A stretch of DNA of 64,000 nt from Achromobacter arsenitoxydans SY8 (GCF_000236785.1 NZ_AGUF01000051.1:1-64000), one strand, 5' to 3'. Shown: positions 8,474 to 18,051, numbered from the stretch's first letter. Numbers and translations: made by a program. The notes: generated by a model from the letters alone, not told the origin.

Positions 8474-8931
8474 GCCTGCGCGGCCGCCGCGCCAGCCCGG
8501 CGCGACAGCCACTTCATCACGTGGGGACGCGCGCGGTCGTAGCCCAGGTTGTAGAAGAAGGCGTAGGGCAGGTAGAACAGCACCAGCGCGATGTCCAGCA
8601 CGAAGGCTTGCCACAGGCTGATGCTGAGCCACCACGCCGCCAGCGGGATCACGATGAGGATCAGGCCCAGCTCGAAGCCGAAGGCATGCGCGACGCGCAC
8701 CCGCAGGTTGCGGGTAAAGCCGAAGCGGTTTTCGAGGCGGTCGAAACCGGCGTTGTAGATCATGTTCCAGACCAGGGCGATCCAGGCGATCACCGCGGTC
8801 AGCACGCCCATTTCGAACAGGGATTTGCCCATGGCCCAGGCCGCAACCGGCGCGCACAGGCCGATGGCGAGGATTTCGAACAGAAAGGCGTGGAGGAATC
8901 GTTCCTTGAGAGTTTTCTTGGCTTGCGTCAT
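8470..8931 (-). CDS. PACE-family biocide/polyamine efflux protein (AceI-like)
   Basis: A 153-residue protein with two tandem bacterial transmembrane pair domains, four hydrophobic helices in total. Each half repeats the pattern R(F/V)..A..FE: RFLHAFLFEI in the first half and RVAHAFGFEL in the second. The glutamate in the first helix (E19) corresponds to the essential acidic residue of AceI. PACE proteins export chlorhexidine and other biocides, with short diamines as likely natural substrates, using the proton gradient. It is divergent from a LysR gene, the same layout as aceI/aceR. Confidence 0.9.
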   Translation of the reverse strand: MTQAKKTLKERFLHAFLFEILAIGLCAPVAAWAMGKSLFEMGVLTAVIAWIALVWNMIYNAGFDRLENRFGFTRNLRVRVAHAFGFELGLILIVIPLAAWWLSISLWQAFVLDIALVLFYLPYAFFYNLGYDRARPHVMKWLSRRAGAAAAQA

Positions 8932-9005
8932 GACCCACCTGAGGTCGGTTGCTTCAAAGTGACGCCATTTTCTACGACATTTCCGTTACGCTAAAGATAG
9001 TATCC

Positions 9006-9020
9006 ATCGGAAAAACCGAT
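9006..9020. promoter_or_regulatory. Candidate LysR operator (T-N11-A)
   Basis: The divergent gap holds the perfect inverted repeat ATCGG-AAAAA-CCGAT, which fits the LTTR consensus T-N11-A (T9007 to A9019). It lies 23 bases before the LysR start and about 75 bases before the PACE start. Confidence 0.5.
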
Positions 9021-9042
9021 ATCACTCTTCCCTCATCCGCCC

Positions 9043-9906
9043 ATGCGCCACTCCCTGGAATCCCTGGCCGCCTTTGCCCAGGTCGCCGCCGAAGGCTCTT
9101 TTTCCGCCGCCGCCCGCAAGTTGGGCAAGAGCCAGTCCACCATTAGCGAAACCATCGCCAACCTGGAGGTGGACCTGAATGTCGCGCTGTTCGACCGCAG
9201 CCAGCGCCAGCCCACCCTGACGGAGGCCGGCCAGGTCCTGCTGGGACAGGCCTTGCAGGTGCTGGCCGCCAACGACCGCCTGAACCGCAGCGCCAGCCAG
9301 TTGTCCGAAGGGCTGGAACCCAGGCTGACCGTGGTGCTGTCCGACACGTTCCAGTCCCGGACCTTTGAAGCCATGCTCAGCCAGATCGACCAGCGCTATC
9401 CGGCGCTGCGTTTCGAATGCCTGATCGCCGAGTACGAGGACGTGGTGGCGCTGGTGCAGCAGGGCCGCGCGCACCTGGGGCTGATGGCCGCGCAGGAAAG
9501 CTATCCGCCCGACGTCGCGCACGCCAGCCTGGCCGAAGTGTCCGAGATCGCCCTGTGCGTGGGACGCTCCCATCCCCTGGCCAGCCTGCCCTCAGTCACG
9601 TCCGATCACCTGAAGTCCCAGCGCGAACTGCGGCTGAGCACTTACGAACTGGATGACAAGGAAGCGGCGCCCGGGCATTCGACCTGGTCGGCGCCCGGCT
9701 ACCTGATGCTGCTGGAAATGGCCAGCCTGGGATTCGGCTGGACGGAGCTGCCGCGCTGGATGATCCAGCGCTTCGGCCGCGAACAACTGGTGGAGCTGAA
9801 GGTGCCGGGGTGGCCGCGCCACATCCGGGTGGACGCCGTATGGTCCACGCGCCGCGCGCTCGGTCCGGCGGGCGCCTGGCTGCTGCAGAGCCTGACGCAG
9901 CCCTAG
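9043..9906 (+). CDS. LysR-family regulator, probably of the PACE gene
   Basis: A 287-residue LTTR: helix-turn-helix at about 16-40 (GSFSAAARKLGKSQSTISETI) and an effector-binding domain from about residue 90. It is divergent from the PACE efflux gene, so an AceR-like activator role responding to a diamine or biocide is the most likely reading. The gene converges on the deacetylase gene and their TAG stops overlap in CTAG (9903-9906). Confidence 0.9.
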   Translation: MRHSLESLAAFAQVAAEGSFSAAARKLGKSQSTISETIANLEVDLNVALFDRSQRQPTLTEAGQVLLGQALQVLAANDRLNRSASQLSEGLEPRLTVVLSDTFQSRTFEAMLSQIDQRYPALRFECLIAEYEDVVALVQQGRAHLGLMAAQESYPPDVAHASLAEVSEIALCVGRSHPLASLPSVTSDHLKSQRELRLSTYELDDKEAAPGHSTWSAPGYLMLLEMASLGFGWTELPRWMIQRFGREQLVELKVPGWPRHIRVDAVWSTRRALGPAGAWLLQSLTQP

Positions 9907-10718
9907 CGCTGTGCGGCCGGCAGGCGCGAGATGCGCACCCCATTGGCGCCGAGCCAATCGCCCAGTTTGGGGCTGGCCAGCACGTCGAATTCGGCACGCC
10001 GCTGGCGCGCCATGGCGCTGCCCTGCGCGCTGCCCTGCGCGGGGTGGCACATAACCAGATCCCCGTCGCGCGCATTGAACAGCCAGTTCTGCAGCAGGCT
10101 GGCGTAACGCCGCTCGCCGCCGTCGAACGCATAGACGCCCAGCAGACGGCGGTTGGTCCGCAAGCCGTTCGAACGGGCCTCGCGCGCCAGCGCCGCCGCG
10201 CCCAGCGCGCCGATGACGCGGGCCTTGAACGCTTCTTTCAGCGGAACGCCGCAAAGCATGCCAGGAGTGGTCTGGCGCAGCCAGGGAGCATGCGCACCGT
10301 AGCGCGCCTTGAGCAGCGCCAGCAGGCGCTTGCGGATGCCGGGCAGCTGATGCACGTGCTGATGCCCGTCGACGTAATCCGGCGCGCGGCCGAAAGCCGC
10401 TTCGAAGGCGTCGAACTGTCGGGCCAGGTGCGCGTCGATCCACGCCGCATCGAGCAGGCCCGCGTATGCCTTCAGGATCAGCGGGCCCAGCGGCGGCATC
10501 GGCGCAGCGTCCGGGTCCAGCGCTTCCGTGAAATTTACGTGCAGGCCGATATCGACGTCCCGCGCCGCCAACCGGGGCGCATTGGCGGCGAAGGTCGGCC
10601 CGAGCGCGAGGCAGCTCACGGCGCTGAGCCGCCCCATGCCGGCCAGGGTGATCATGCCCTCATCAATGTCGGCATTCATGCCAAAATCATCCCCGCAGAC
10701 CACAATGCGCTTGCTCAT
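9903..10718 (-). CDS. ChbG/HpnK-family carbohydrate deacetylase
   Basis: A 271-residue YdjC-type deacetylase. Metal-binding and catalytic residues are visible: D10 and D11 in CGDDFG, H60 in GLHVNF, and H119/H121/H123 in GHQHVH. The family removes N-acetyl groups from chito-oligosaccharides or from hopanoid glucosamine (HpnK). Neighbouring GtrA, GT2 and GT39 genes suggest lipid-linked or surface glycan modification rather than chitin use. ATG 10718 is chosen because longer in-frame starts run through the GtrA promoter region and give a non-family tail. Confidence 0.85.
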   Translation of the reverse strand: MSKRIVVCGDDFGMNADIDEGMITLAGMGRLSAVSCLALGPTFAANAPRLAARDVDIGLHVNFTEALDPDAAPMPPLGPLILKAYAGLLDAAWIDAHLARQFDAFEAAFGRAPDYVDGHQHVHQLPGIRKRLLALLKARYGAHAPWLRQTTPGMLCGVPLKEAFKARVIGALGAAALAREARSNGLRTNRRLLGVYAFDGGERRYASLLQNWLFNARDGDLVMCHPAQGSAQGSAMARQRRAEFDVLASPKLGDWLGANGVRISRLPAAQR

Positions 10719-10754
10719 CGCTGCACCTCGAGACTCCTGTTCGCCACACTCAAC

Positions 10755-11150
10755 ATGCGTACGCTGCTCCGGCAAATCAGCCTTTTCGTCGCCGTCGGCT
10801 GCGCCGCGGCGGCCACCCATTGGGCTGTTGCCGTAGGCTGCGTCGAAGCCTTCGGCACCCCGCCGCTGGCGGCCAACCTGATCGGCTGGCTCGCCGCCTT
10901 CGTCGTATCGTTCAGCGGCCACTACCGGCTTACGTTCCGACATTCGCCCATCCCCTGGACCATAGCGGCCCGTCGGTTCTTTCTCATTTCAGCAGCCGGC
11001 TTCGCGATCAACGAAGCCGCCTATGCCTGGTTGCTGCACGCCACGGATATTCCCTACGACACGCTGCTGGCCCTGATCCTTACCGGACTGGCGTTCGCCA
11101 CGTTCATCGCTAGCCGGCTGTGGGCGTTCCGGCACAAACCCGCTGCCTGA
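10755..11150 (+). CDS. GtrA-like membrane protein
   Basis: A 131-residue protein with four hydrophobic helices and the GtrA-family hallmarks near the first and last helices (FVAVGCAAAATHW and SRLWAFRHK). GtrA-like proteins are thought to help flip undecaprenyl-linked sugars. It is divergent from the deacetylase with only 36 bases between starts, and it runs tail-to-tail into the GT39 gene with a 41-base antisense overlap (11110-11150). It therefore probably belongs functionally with the GT2 and GT39 genes on the other strand. Confidence 0.85.
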   Translation: MRTLLRQISLFVAVGCAAAATHWAVAVGCVEAFGTPPLAANLIGWLAAFVVSFSGHYRLTFRHSPIPWTIAARRFFLISAAGFAINEAAYAWLLHATDIPYDTLLALILTGLAFATFIASRLWAFRHKPAA

Positions 11151-12693
11151 GCGCCGCGTCCACGTCCACCCGCCACATCGCATGGCGGGCGCCTGCAACC
11201 GCGGGCGCAAGGCCCTGCAGCGACGCGTAGACCGTGCCGTCCGCATGGTTGCCCCAGACCCAGAAACGCGCGCCTTCCGGCGCCGCGCACAGGCGGGCGT
11301 TGAACTGTTCAGCGCTGACCAGCACCTGCTGGCCGGTGGCCGGATCAAACTTCGCGGCGTCGTAGAGTTCCTTGCGCCAGTTGTCGCGCACCGGCACCTC
11401 GGGATTGAGCCAATCGTCCACCACCCAGGACGGACGCAGCGCCCGCGCATACAGCGCCAGGTCGAAGGGGTAGGCGTGCAGCGAAACAAAGGTGTCCTCC
11501 GGCCTTGCCTGCTCGCGCACGACCTTCGCCAGCGGCGCAGCGCTGCCTCGCGCATGGGTGGCCGCCACGCCCACGGCGATGACGCACACGCTTGCCGCCA
11601 CCGCGGCGCTGATGCGCACCAGCCGCGGCGTGGCGCTGTCCGTCCCGGCGCGCCAGGCCGCCAGGATGACCTCTGCCAGCAGGAAGGCCAGGGGCGCCAG
11701 CGCGGGCAGCACGTAGCCGATCAGTTTGGAGTGCGGCAGCGAAAAGAACGCCACCACCACCACGAACCAGACCGCCGCCAGCCGCCGCAGGGCCCGCGCC
11801 GGCCCCTCGGCCCAGAACGCGCGGCGCAGGATTCCCCCGCTCCACAGCGACCAGGGCAGGCTCAGGCCGGCCAGCACCGGCAAATAGAACCAGAAGGGCT
11901 CGGCATTGTTGAACCCGCCTGCGGCAAAGCGCTGGAAGTGCTGGTAGACGAAGAAGTAGTCATAGAAGCCCGGAAAGCGCAGCTGCATCAGCACGAACCA
12001 CGGCGCGGCGACCGCCAGGAACACCATCAGCGCTGGGGGCCAGACCAGCGCGGCCAGGCCGCGCCAGCGGCGTTCCCAGGCCAGCCAGGCCAGCAGAATG
12101 GCGCCCGGCAGCACCAGGCCGATCAGCCCCTTGGCCAGGACAGCCAGCGCGGCCAGCGCTGCGGCGGCGACGGACATCCACCGCCAGGCCTGGCCGTTTG
12201 CGGCGCGCAACGCGGTTTCCGTCGCCGCCAGCACGCACAGGGTGATCAGTCCCGCCACCAGCATGTCCAGATTGGCGAACTGCGCGCCGCCATAGAAGAA
12301 CGGCATGGTGGTCAAGATCAACACCGCCAGGCTGGCGGCCGCGGCGTCGCGATGACGGCGCACGAAGACGTACAGCGCGGCGGCCGCGCCCCACGCGGCC
12401 AGCCAGGACGGCACCCGTGCCGCCCAGGGATGCACGCCGAAAACCGAGAACGACAGCTCGGCCAGCCAGTAGTAGAGCGGCGGCTTGTGGAAATAAGGCA
12501 TGCCGTCCAGCAGCGGCACCGCATGGGAGCCGCTGCGCAGCATGTCCCAGGCCACGCCGGCATAGCGGCCTTCATCGGGCAGCGTCAGCGGCCGTATCCA
12601 CGCCAGCCAGGCCAGCCAGATGCCGACGGCCAGCAGAAACCGTCCTGCCGGCGGGGTCCAGTCGGAACGCGCCGGGTGTGCAGTGCCGGCCAT
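11110..12693 (-). CDS. GT39/ArnT-like glycosyltransferase, membrane protein
   Basis: A 527-residue polytopic protein. The first extramembrane loop carries the metal-binding acidic pair of the GT-C fold (LPDEGRYA, D40 and E41) and the FHKPPLYYW motif of ArnT-like proteins. About 11-12 hydrophobic helices follow, and the soluble C-terminal tail begins at about residue 400. It transfers a sugar from an undecaprenyl carrier to a periplasmic acceptor such as lipid A or another envelope glycan. Its start lies two bases after the GT2 stop, so the two form an operon in which the GT2 enzyme charges the lipid and this one uses it. Confidence 0.87.
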   Translation of the reverse strand: MAGTAHPARSDWTPPAGRFLLAVGIWLAWLAWIRPLTLPDEGRYAGVAWDMLRSGSHAVPLLDGMPYFHKPPLYYWLAELSFSVFGVHPWAARVPSWLAAWGAAAALYVFVRRHRDAAAASLAVLILTTMPFFYGGAQFANLDMLVAGLITLCVLAATETALRAANGQAWRWMSVAAAALAALAVLAKGLIGLVLPGAILLAWLAWERRWRGLAALVWPPALMVFLAVAAPWFVLMQLRFPGFYDYFFVYQHFQRFAAGGFNNAEPFWFYLPVLAGLSLPWSLWSGGILRRAFWAEGPARALRRLAAVWFVVVVAFFSLPHSKLIGYVLPALAPLAFLLAEVILAAWRAGTDSATPRLVRISAAVAASVCVIAVGVAATHARGSAAPLAKVVREQARPEDTFVSLHAYPFDLALYARALRPSWVVDDWLNPEVPVRDNWRKELYDAAKFDPATGQQVLVSAEQFNARLCAAPEGARFWVWGNHADGTVYASLQGLAPAVAGARHAMWRVDVDAALRQRVCAGTPTAG

Positions 12694-12695
12694 GA

Positions 12696-13742
12696 TCAGC
12701 CCTGCGCCTTGCCGGCCGGCCGGCCGCGGCGCCGCCGCACGACGAACAGCGGCCGGCCTTTCACCTCGTCGAAGATGCGGGCCACGTACTCGCCCACCAC
12801 GCCCAGCGAAATCAGGTTGACGCCCGCGAAGAACAGCACCGCCGTGACGATGGTGGTCCAGCCGGACACCGCATTGCCGGACATCAGGTAATCGCCCACC
12901 AGAAAGACGGCATAGGCCAGCGCCAGAAAGGCGAACGCCACGCCGACCAGGCTGACCAGACGCAGCGGCCAGGTCGTGAAGGCCGTCAGGCCGTCCAGCG
13001 CCAGGCGGAACAGTCGCAGCCCGCCATAGCGGCTGCCGCCATGCAGGCGCTCGTCGGGCGTGTAGGGCAAGGCCTCGCCCTTGAAGCCGACCCACGCGTA
13101 CAGGCCCTTCATGAAGCGCGTGCGCTCGGGCAGGGCGATCAGCGCGTCCACCACGCTCCGGTCCATCAGCCGAAAGTCGCCGGCATGCGCCGGCACGTGT
13201 ACCCCGCGCGCGCTGCTGAGCAGCTTGTAGAACCAGTGCGCGCCAGACCTCTTGACCCAGGATTCGTCGTCGCGGCCTTCGCGCACGGCATAGACCATTT
13301 CCGCGCCGGCCGCCCAGCGCGCCAGCATCTGCTCGATGAGCGCTGGCGGATGCTGCAGATCGGCGTCCAGGCAGATCACCACATTGCCGCTGGCGGCTTC
13401 CAGGCCGGCGCTGAGCGCGGCCTCCTTGCCGAAATTGCGCGACAGCTGGACATGCTGGAATCCGTCGTGCCCGGTCCATTCCTCCATCAGCGCATCAGTG
13501 CCGTCCGTGCTGCCGTCGTCGGCCACGATGATCTCCCAACTGGTGCACAGCGCGGCAAGCCGGTTGCGCAGCAGGGGCAGCAGCACGCGCAGGTTCTCGC
13601 ATTCGTTCAGGCAGGGAATGACGCAAGTCACGCGCGTGTCGTAGGGCACGTTCGCAACCGGAGTGGGCCACACCGACCTCAACGGAAAGGATTTGGGGAG
13701 GGCGGGCTGCGGAAGCGGATCGGACCGGAATTGGATTTGCAT
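12696..13742 (-). CDS. GT2 undecaprenyl-phosphate glycosyltransferase (GtrB/ArnC/DPM1 type)
   Basis: A 348-residue enzyme. The GT-A domain covers about 37-230, with VIPCLNECENL (41-51), VADDGSTDGT (73-82) and the metal/substrate motif CLDADLQHPP (about 124-133). Two C-terminal membrane helices (about 240-300) follow, then an Arg-rich tail. This is the GtrB/ArnC layout, in which sugar from a nucleotide donor is attached to undecaprenyl phosphate on the cytosolic face. It is the promoter-proximal gene of the pair with the GT39 enzyme. Confidence 0.9.
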   Translation of the reverse strand: MQIQFRSDPLPQPALPKSFPLRSVWPTPVANVPYDTRVTCVIPCLNECENLRVLLPLLRNRLAALCTSWEIIVADDGSTDGTDALMEEWTGHDGFQHVQLSRNFGKEAALSAGLEAASGNVVICLDADLQHPPALIEQMLARWAAGAEMVYAVREGRDDESWVKRSGAHWFYKLLSSARGVHVPAHAGDFRLMDRSVVDALIALPERTRFMKGLYAWVGFKGEALPYTPDERLHGGSRYGGLRLFRLALDGLTAFTTWPLRLVSLVGVAFAFLALAYAVFLVGDYLMSGNAVSGWTTIVTAVLFFAGVNLISLGVVGEYVARIFDEVKGRPLFVVRRRRGRPAGKAQG

Positions 13743-13886
13743 GATGCGGGGAAATGCGGTGCGGGACTTGGTGCAACGCAGTATGCGCAGGGCCTCGTCG
13801 AATTTTCATGAAATGCCCAGGCCGGGCCGCCCCGGATGCCGACGGCTAGAATGCAGGCGTTGAATTCCTTATGACTGCAGCTTGTC

Positions 13887-14402
13887 ATGCAATATCAAGT
13901 TCGCCCCATGCTGTCCGGCGACGTGGCCGCCGTGCTCGATGCCCAAGCCCAGGCCTACCCCGAATTCCTGCTGGAAAGCGCTGGGTTCTTCCTGAACCGC
14001 CTTGCCCTTGCGCAGCCCTATTGCTGGGTGGCGCAGCCGGAAAGGGGCGCAGGCCTGCTGGGCTACCTGGTTTCCTACCCCTGGGACGCCGGCCTGCCGC
14101 CGGCCCTGGACGTACCCCTGGACGCGCTGCCGCCCGGCGCCGACCACTGGTTCCTGCACGACTGCGCGGTCATTCCCTCGGCCCAGGGCCTGGGCGTGGG
14201 CGGAGCCCTGGTGCGCGCTGCCGCCGGACGCGCCATGGCTGACGGCCGCCAGCGCGCCAGCCTGGTGTCGCTGGCATCGGCGGCGGGCTACTGGCTGCGC
14301 CTGGGCTACGCCCCTGTCGAGATCCACGGCGGCGAACTGACCGAAAAACTGGCGGGCTACGGCGCCGGCGCCAGTTACATGTCGCGCGCCTTCCCGCTGT
14401 AG
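13887..14402 (+). CDS. GNAT-family N-acetyltransferase
   Basis: A 171-residue GNAT enzyme. The acetyl-CoA pyrophosphate-binding signature Q-X-X-G-X-G is visible as AQGLGVGGAL (about 98-107), preceded by the strand HDCAVIPSA. The substrate cannot be predicted. It stands alone between the GT2 gene and gltS. Confidence 0.85.
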   Translation: MQYQVRPMLSGDVAAVLDAQAQAYPEFLLESAGFFLNRLALAQPYCWVAQPERGAGLLGYLVSYPWDAGLPPALDVPLDALPPGADHWFLHDCAVIPSAQGLGVGGALVRAAAGRAMADGRQRASLVSLASAAGYWLRLGYAPVEIHGGELTEKLAGYGAGASYMSRAFPL

Positions 14403-14561
14403 CGCTCCGCGCAGGCCGTGGACCGGCCTGCTGAAATGCCCGTGTACATCAGACCAGCGCTCGCCGTAAGATAGGTTCGCAGTCCGCGAGCGATGCGGCA
14501 GCAACGGTTCGATTACCTTGATCTGGCCCTAGCTGCGCCCCTGCGGGGCGCAAAGGTTCAT

Positions 14562-15770
14562 ATGCTCTCCCTTTCGCCCGTTCAATCCTTTCTCGCTTGC
14601 TGCCTGGTGCTCGTCATCGGGCGCGTGCTGACCACGCGGATCGGCATCCTGGCCCGCTACAGCATTCCCGATCCCATCGTGGGCGGCCTGCTGTTTGCGG
14701 TGCTGGCCTACCTGTTCTCGACCTGGGGCGGCGTGTCCGTCTCGCTGGAAACCAGCATCAAGCCTACCCTGCTGCTGCTGTTCTTCGGCTGCATCGGCCT
14801 GACCGCGAACCTCAAACTGCTGGCCAAGGGCGGCCCCCGCCTCATCGCCTTCCTGCTGGCGCTGATTCCGTTCCTGGTGCTGCAGAACGCGGTCGGCCTG
14901 GGCATGGCATGGCTGCTGGACATGCACCCGCTGATGGGCCTGCTGGGCGGCACGATCACGCTGGTGGGCGGCCACGGAACGGGCGCGGCCTACGCGTCGC
15001 GCTTCGCCGACATCAACAATATCCAGGATGTGATGGCGCTTGCCATGACGGCGGCCACGCTGGGCCTGGTGCTGGGCGGCGTTGTCGGCGGTCCGGTCGC
15101 GGAATGGATCATGCGGCGGCACAAGGTGTCGGGCAGCCTGGACCACGTCGGCGACGCGGGCCACGAGGCGGTCGATCTGAACGAAGCGCACGCGCCCCCC
15201 ACCGCCGGCACCTTCATCCTTTCCCTGACCGCGGCGTTCGTCTGCCTGGTGGTGGGCGGCGTGCTGGCGACATTGGTCGAGGACGCTCCGGTCAGCCTGC
15301 CCAACTTCCTGTGGTGCCTGGCCACCGGCGTGCTGATCCGCAACGCGGGGCCGCTCGTGGGCATCAGGCTGGACGATCGCGCCACCGACATCATCGGCAC
15401 GATCTCGCTGTCGCTTTTCCTGGGCATGACGATGATGACGCTGGACCTGTCCAGCGTGGCCCGGCTGGCCGGCCCGCTGGCCCTGATGCTGGCGGTGCAG
15501 ACGCTGGCTTGCGCCCTGTACGCCGCCTTTGTCGTGTTCCGATTGCTCAAGAAGGACTACGAGGCGGCCATCATGTCCGCCGCCTTCTGCGGCTTCGGGC
15601 TGGGCGCGACCGCCACCGCCATCGCCAACATGCAGGCGCTCACGCGCCGCCACGGACCCGCGCCCGAGGCCTTTATCGTGGTTCCGGTCACGGGCGCCTT
15701 CCTGGTCGACATCCTCAACGTGATCGTCCTGAGCTCCCTGATCTCCTTGCCGTTCGTGGGAGGGATGTAG
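14562..15770 (+). CDS. gltS: Sodium/glutamate symporter, GltS family
   Basis: A 402-residue polytopic protein of the ESS (GltS) family, the usual length. It consists of two inverted halves; GGHGTGAAYASRF in the first half and GFGLGATATAIANMQ in the second are the paired Gly-rich re-entrant loops of this family. It imports glutamate with sodium. The ATG at 14562 starts directly at the first hydrophobic helix; a longer in-frame start at 14493 lies in poorly conserved sequence. The next gene begins two bases after the stop. Confidence 0.92.
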   Translation: MLSLSPVQSFLACCLVLVIGRVLTTRIGILARYSIPDPIVGGLLFAVLAYLFSTWGGVSVSLETSIKPTLLLLFFGCIGLTANLKLLAKGGPRLIAFLLALIPFLVLQNAVGLGMAWLLDMHPLMGLLGGTITLVGGHGTGAAYASRFADINNIQDVMALAMTAATLGLVLGGVVGGPVAEWIMRRHKVSGSLDHVGDAGHEAVDLNEAHAPPTAGTFILSLTAAFVCLVVGGVLATLVEDAPVSLPNFLWCLATGVLIRNAGPLVGIRLDDRATDIIGTISLSLFLGMTMMTLDLSSVARLAGPLALMLAVQTLACALYAAFVVFRLLKKDYEAAIMSAAFCGFGLGATATAIANMQALTRRHGPAPEAFIVVPVTGAFLVDILNVIVLSSLISLPFVGGM

Positions 15771-15772
15771 CC

Positions 15773-17269
15773 ATGTTCAAGAGACTGGTTCTTCTTGCGC
15801 TGTGCCTGATGCTGGCGGCCTGCGGCCGCGCGCCCGACGCCGACGTCCTGCGCGCCGACGTCGGCCACAGCCTGAGCGCCACCTACGGCCCGGACGTGTT
15901 CCGCATCGCCGAACTCAGGCGCATGGGCTCCGCGTCGGACAGCACCGCCCCGGCGGGCGAAACGCGGCGCGTCGTTTATTACGACATCGAACTGGAAATG
16001 GTCCGCGACATTTCGCTGGGCGCCTGGGACCAGCCCGGCGCGGCGTCGCTGGTGACGCTGCTGGGCGCCGGCCCGCGCAGCATCAGCGGCGTGAAATCCG
16101 GCGGCAACCGGGCCGGCGACCGCATCGTGGCCCATGCCAGCGCCATCTACCGGCAGCAGGACGGCGCCTGGAAACTCGTCACGCCCGCGGGCTTCAAGGC
16201 CGCCGAAGCGCCGTCGCTGGACACCGGCGCCCCGCCGCCCGTCACGCGCCAGTTGCTGGACACGCTGGATCAGATCACGCATTCGGTGTCCTATAGCGCA
16301 TCCAGCACCGCGCAGCACGTGGTGCAGCAGGAACTGGAACGCTCGGTGGCCCGCATCAACGGCCGCCTGTCGCGGCTGCAGCAGGGCTATCCGCTGGCCG
16401 GCGGGCCGGACCGCGGCGAGTACCTGGCCTTTGCGCGCGCCCTGAGCGATGTGGCGCGGGCGCGGCAGATAAGGGTGTCGCCGCTTATCACGGGCGGCGG
16501 CGCCGACAACATCGCGCTGCTGCGCAGCGGCGCCGCCGTGGTGGCGCTGGCCCAGGCGGATACGGCGCGCATGGCCTACGAGGGCAAGGGTCCATTCGCA
16601 GGACAAGGTCCGTTCACCGGCCTGCGCGCGCTGGGCAGTCTTTACCCGGAAATGGTTCATATCGTCGTGCGCGACGATCCCGCGTTGCGCGGGGTGCGCG
16701 ACCTGAAGGGCAAGACGATCGCGCTGGGGCCTGAAGGCTCGGCGGTGCGTGCCACGCTGGAAACCGTGCTGGCGGCGCATGGCCTGCAGGCCGGCCGCGA
16801 CTACACGGTGTCGGACACCGCGTTCGTGGCGGCGCTGCCCGCGCTGCATGCCGGCGCCGTGGACGCCGCCGCCCAGGTGATCGGCGTGCCGGCCACGCCG
16901 CTGCGCGACGCACTGGCCCAGGCGCAGCTGAAGCTGCTGCCGCTGGACCCGGCCGCCATCAAGACCCTGGTCTCGGAAAACAGCGTGCTCATGCCGCTGG
17001 ACATCGCCGCGGGCACCTACCCCAACCAGCCCGAGCGGATTCCCACCGTGGGCATGGCGGCGCTGATGCTGACCACAACCGACCTGACGCGCGACGAAGC
17101 GCTGGTGGTCGTGCGCGCCGTGTACCAGACAGGCCAGGACCTGCTGGCCGCCGGCTCCGCACAGGGTTCGCAGGTATCGGCGGCCACAGCCCGGCTGGGA
17201 CTGAGCGTGCCGCTGCACGATGGAGCGGAAGAAGGCATCGCGCAACTGGAGCACGGCAAACCGCGCTGA
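15773..17269 (+). CDS. TAXI-type TRAP solute-binding lipoprotein with N-terminal extra domain
   Basis: A 498-residue lipoprotein: signal peptide with lipobox MLAACG (C18). Residues about 20-150 form an extra domain unlike normal TAXI proteins. A helical linker follows, and the TAXI solute-binding domain runs from about 225 to 480, with [21 protein letters not shown] as its clearest segment. The gene starts two bases after gltS, so it is co-transcribed with a sodium/glutamate symporter, while no TRAP permease genes (DctM/DctQ-like) are nearby. It may be an orphan receptor or a partner of GltS; this is inference. Confidence 0.8.
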   Translation: MFKRLVLLALCLMLAACGRAPDADVLRADVGHSLSATYGPDVFRIAELRRMGSASDSTAPAGETRRVVYYDIELEMVRDISLGAWDQPGAASLVTLLGAGPRSISGVKSGGNRAGDRIVAHASAIYRQQDGAWKLVTPAGFKAAEAPSLDTGAPPPVTRQLLDTLDQITHSVSYSASSTAQHVVQQELERSVARINGRLSRLQQGYPLAGGPDRGEYLAFARALSDVARARQIRVSPLITGGGADNIALLRSGAAVVALAQADTARMAYEGKGPFAGQGPFTGLRALGSLYPEMVHIVVRDDPALRGVRDLKGKTIALGPEGSAVRATLETVLAAHGLQAGRDYTVSDTAFVAALPALHAGAVDAAAQVIGVPATPLRDALAQAQLKLLPLDPAAIKTLVSENSVLMPLDIAAGTYPNQPERIPTVGMAALMLTTTDLTRDEALVVVRAVYQTGQDLLAAGSAQGSQVSAATARLGLSVPLHDGAEEGIAQLEHGKPR

Positions 17270-17311
17270 GGCCGGTTGCGCTTATGATGGCGCTCCTTAT
17301 CAGGAATTCCG

Positions 17312-17578
17312 ATGAACAAATTCGATCTCCAAAAGAACCAGGCCCTGAAGCTGGCCGGCCAACTCAAGCAGGCAGCCACGCCCGACCGCTTCGGCGCCGC
17401 CTCGCAGGCGCCCGACCGCCGCGAACAGCGCAAGCTGGACCAGGCCGCCGGCCTGGTGCCCTTCCCCCTCAAGCTCTCGCAGGCGCAGGCCGACAAGCTG
17501 CGCGCGGCGGCCGCCGAACGCGGCGTGTCGACCAACGACATCGTGGCCGAAGCGCTGGGCAAGGCGCTGGACGCCTGA
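17312..17578 (+). CDS. Small conserved-type protein, unknown function
   Basis: An 88-residue charged protein. The N-terminal half is rich in Lys/Gln/Arg ([20 protein letters not shown]). The C-terminal segment from about residue 50 ([39 protein letters not shown], here split for reading as strand plus two helices) resembles a ribbon-helix-helix pattern. It might therefore bind DNA, but this is a guess from shape. It lies five bases before the YaiI-family gene and is probably co-transcribed with it. Confidence 0.65.
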   Translation: MNKFDLQKNQALKLAGQLKQAATPDRFGAASQAPDRREQRKLDQAAGLVPFPLKLSQAQADKLRAAAAERGVSTNDIVAEALGKALDA

Positions 17579-17583
17579 GCGCG

Positions 17584-18051
17584 ATGCACATCTGGGTCGA
17601 CGCGGACGCCTGCCCCGCCGTCATCAAGGACATCCTGTTCCGCGCAGCACAGCGCTGGCAGGTGCCCCTGACGCTGGTGGCCAACCAGGCGCTGTACACC
17701 CCGCCGTCGCCGCTGATCCGCGCCGTGCAGGTGCCGCGTGGCTTCGACGTGGCCGACGCGCACATCGCCGAACGCGCGGACCAGGGCGATCTGGTCATCA
17801 CCGGCGACATCCCGCTGGCCGCGCAGGTGCTGGAAAAAGGCGCGATGGCGCTCAACCCGCGCGGCGAACGCTATTCGCCGGAAACCATCCGCGAGCGGCT
17901 GGCGGTGCGGGACATGATGGAAGAATTGCGCGCAAGCGGCGTGGACACGGGCGGCCCGCCGTCATTCAGCCAGGCCGACCGCAAGGCGTTCGCGAACCAG
18001 CTCGACACCCTGCTGTCGCGCGCGGCCAGGCAGCAGGCGCAAAAAGGCTGA
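17584..18051 (+). CDS. YaiI/YqxD-family (UPF0178) protein
   Basis: A 155-residue protein with the family's N-terminal DADACP motif (residues 6-11) and the ITGDIPLA motif (about 72-79), both acidic clusters of the PIN-like nuclease fold. The C-terminal half ends with the family's F.Q.DR..F...LD pattern. The biochemical role is unproven; the fold suggests a metal-dependent nuclease. It follows the 88-residue gene by five bases. Confidence 0.9.
   Translation: MHIWVDADACPAVIKDILFRAAQRWQVPLTLVANQALYTPPSPLIRAVQVPRGFDVADAHIAERADQGDLVITGDIPLAAQVLEKGAMALNPRGERYSPETIRERLAVRDMMEELRASGVDTGGPPSFSQADRKAFANQLDTLLSRAARQQAQKG

Noticed and set aside
7385..8938. A 517-codon open frame overlapping the hydrolase and PACE genes
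   Set aside because: It runs antisense to the hydrolase and out of frame with the PACE gene, both of which have clear catalytic or family motifs.
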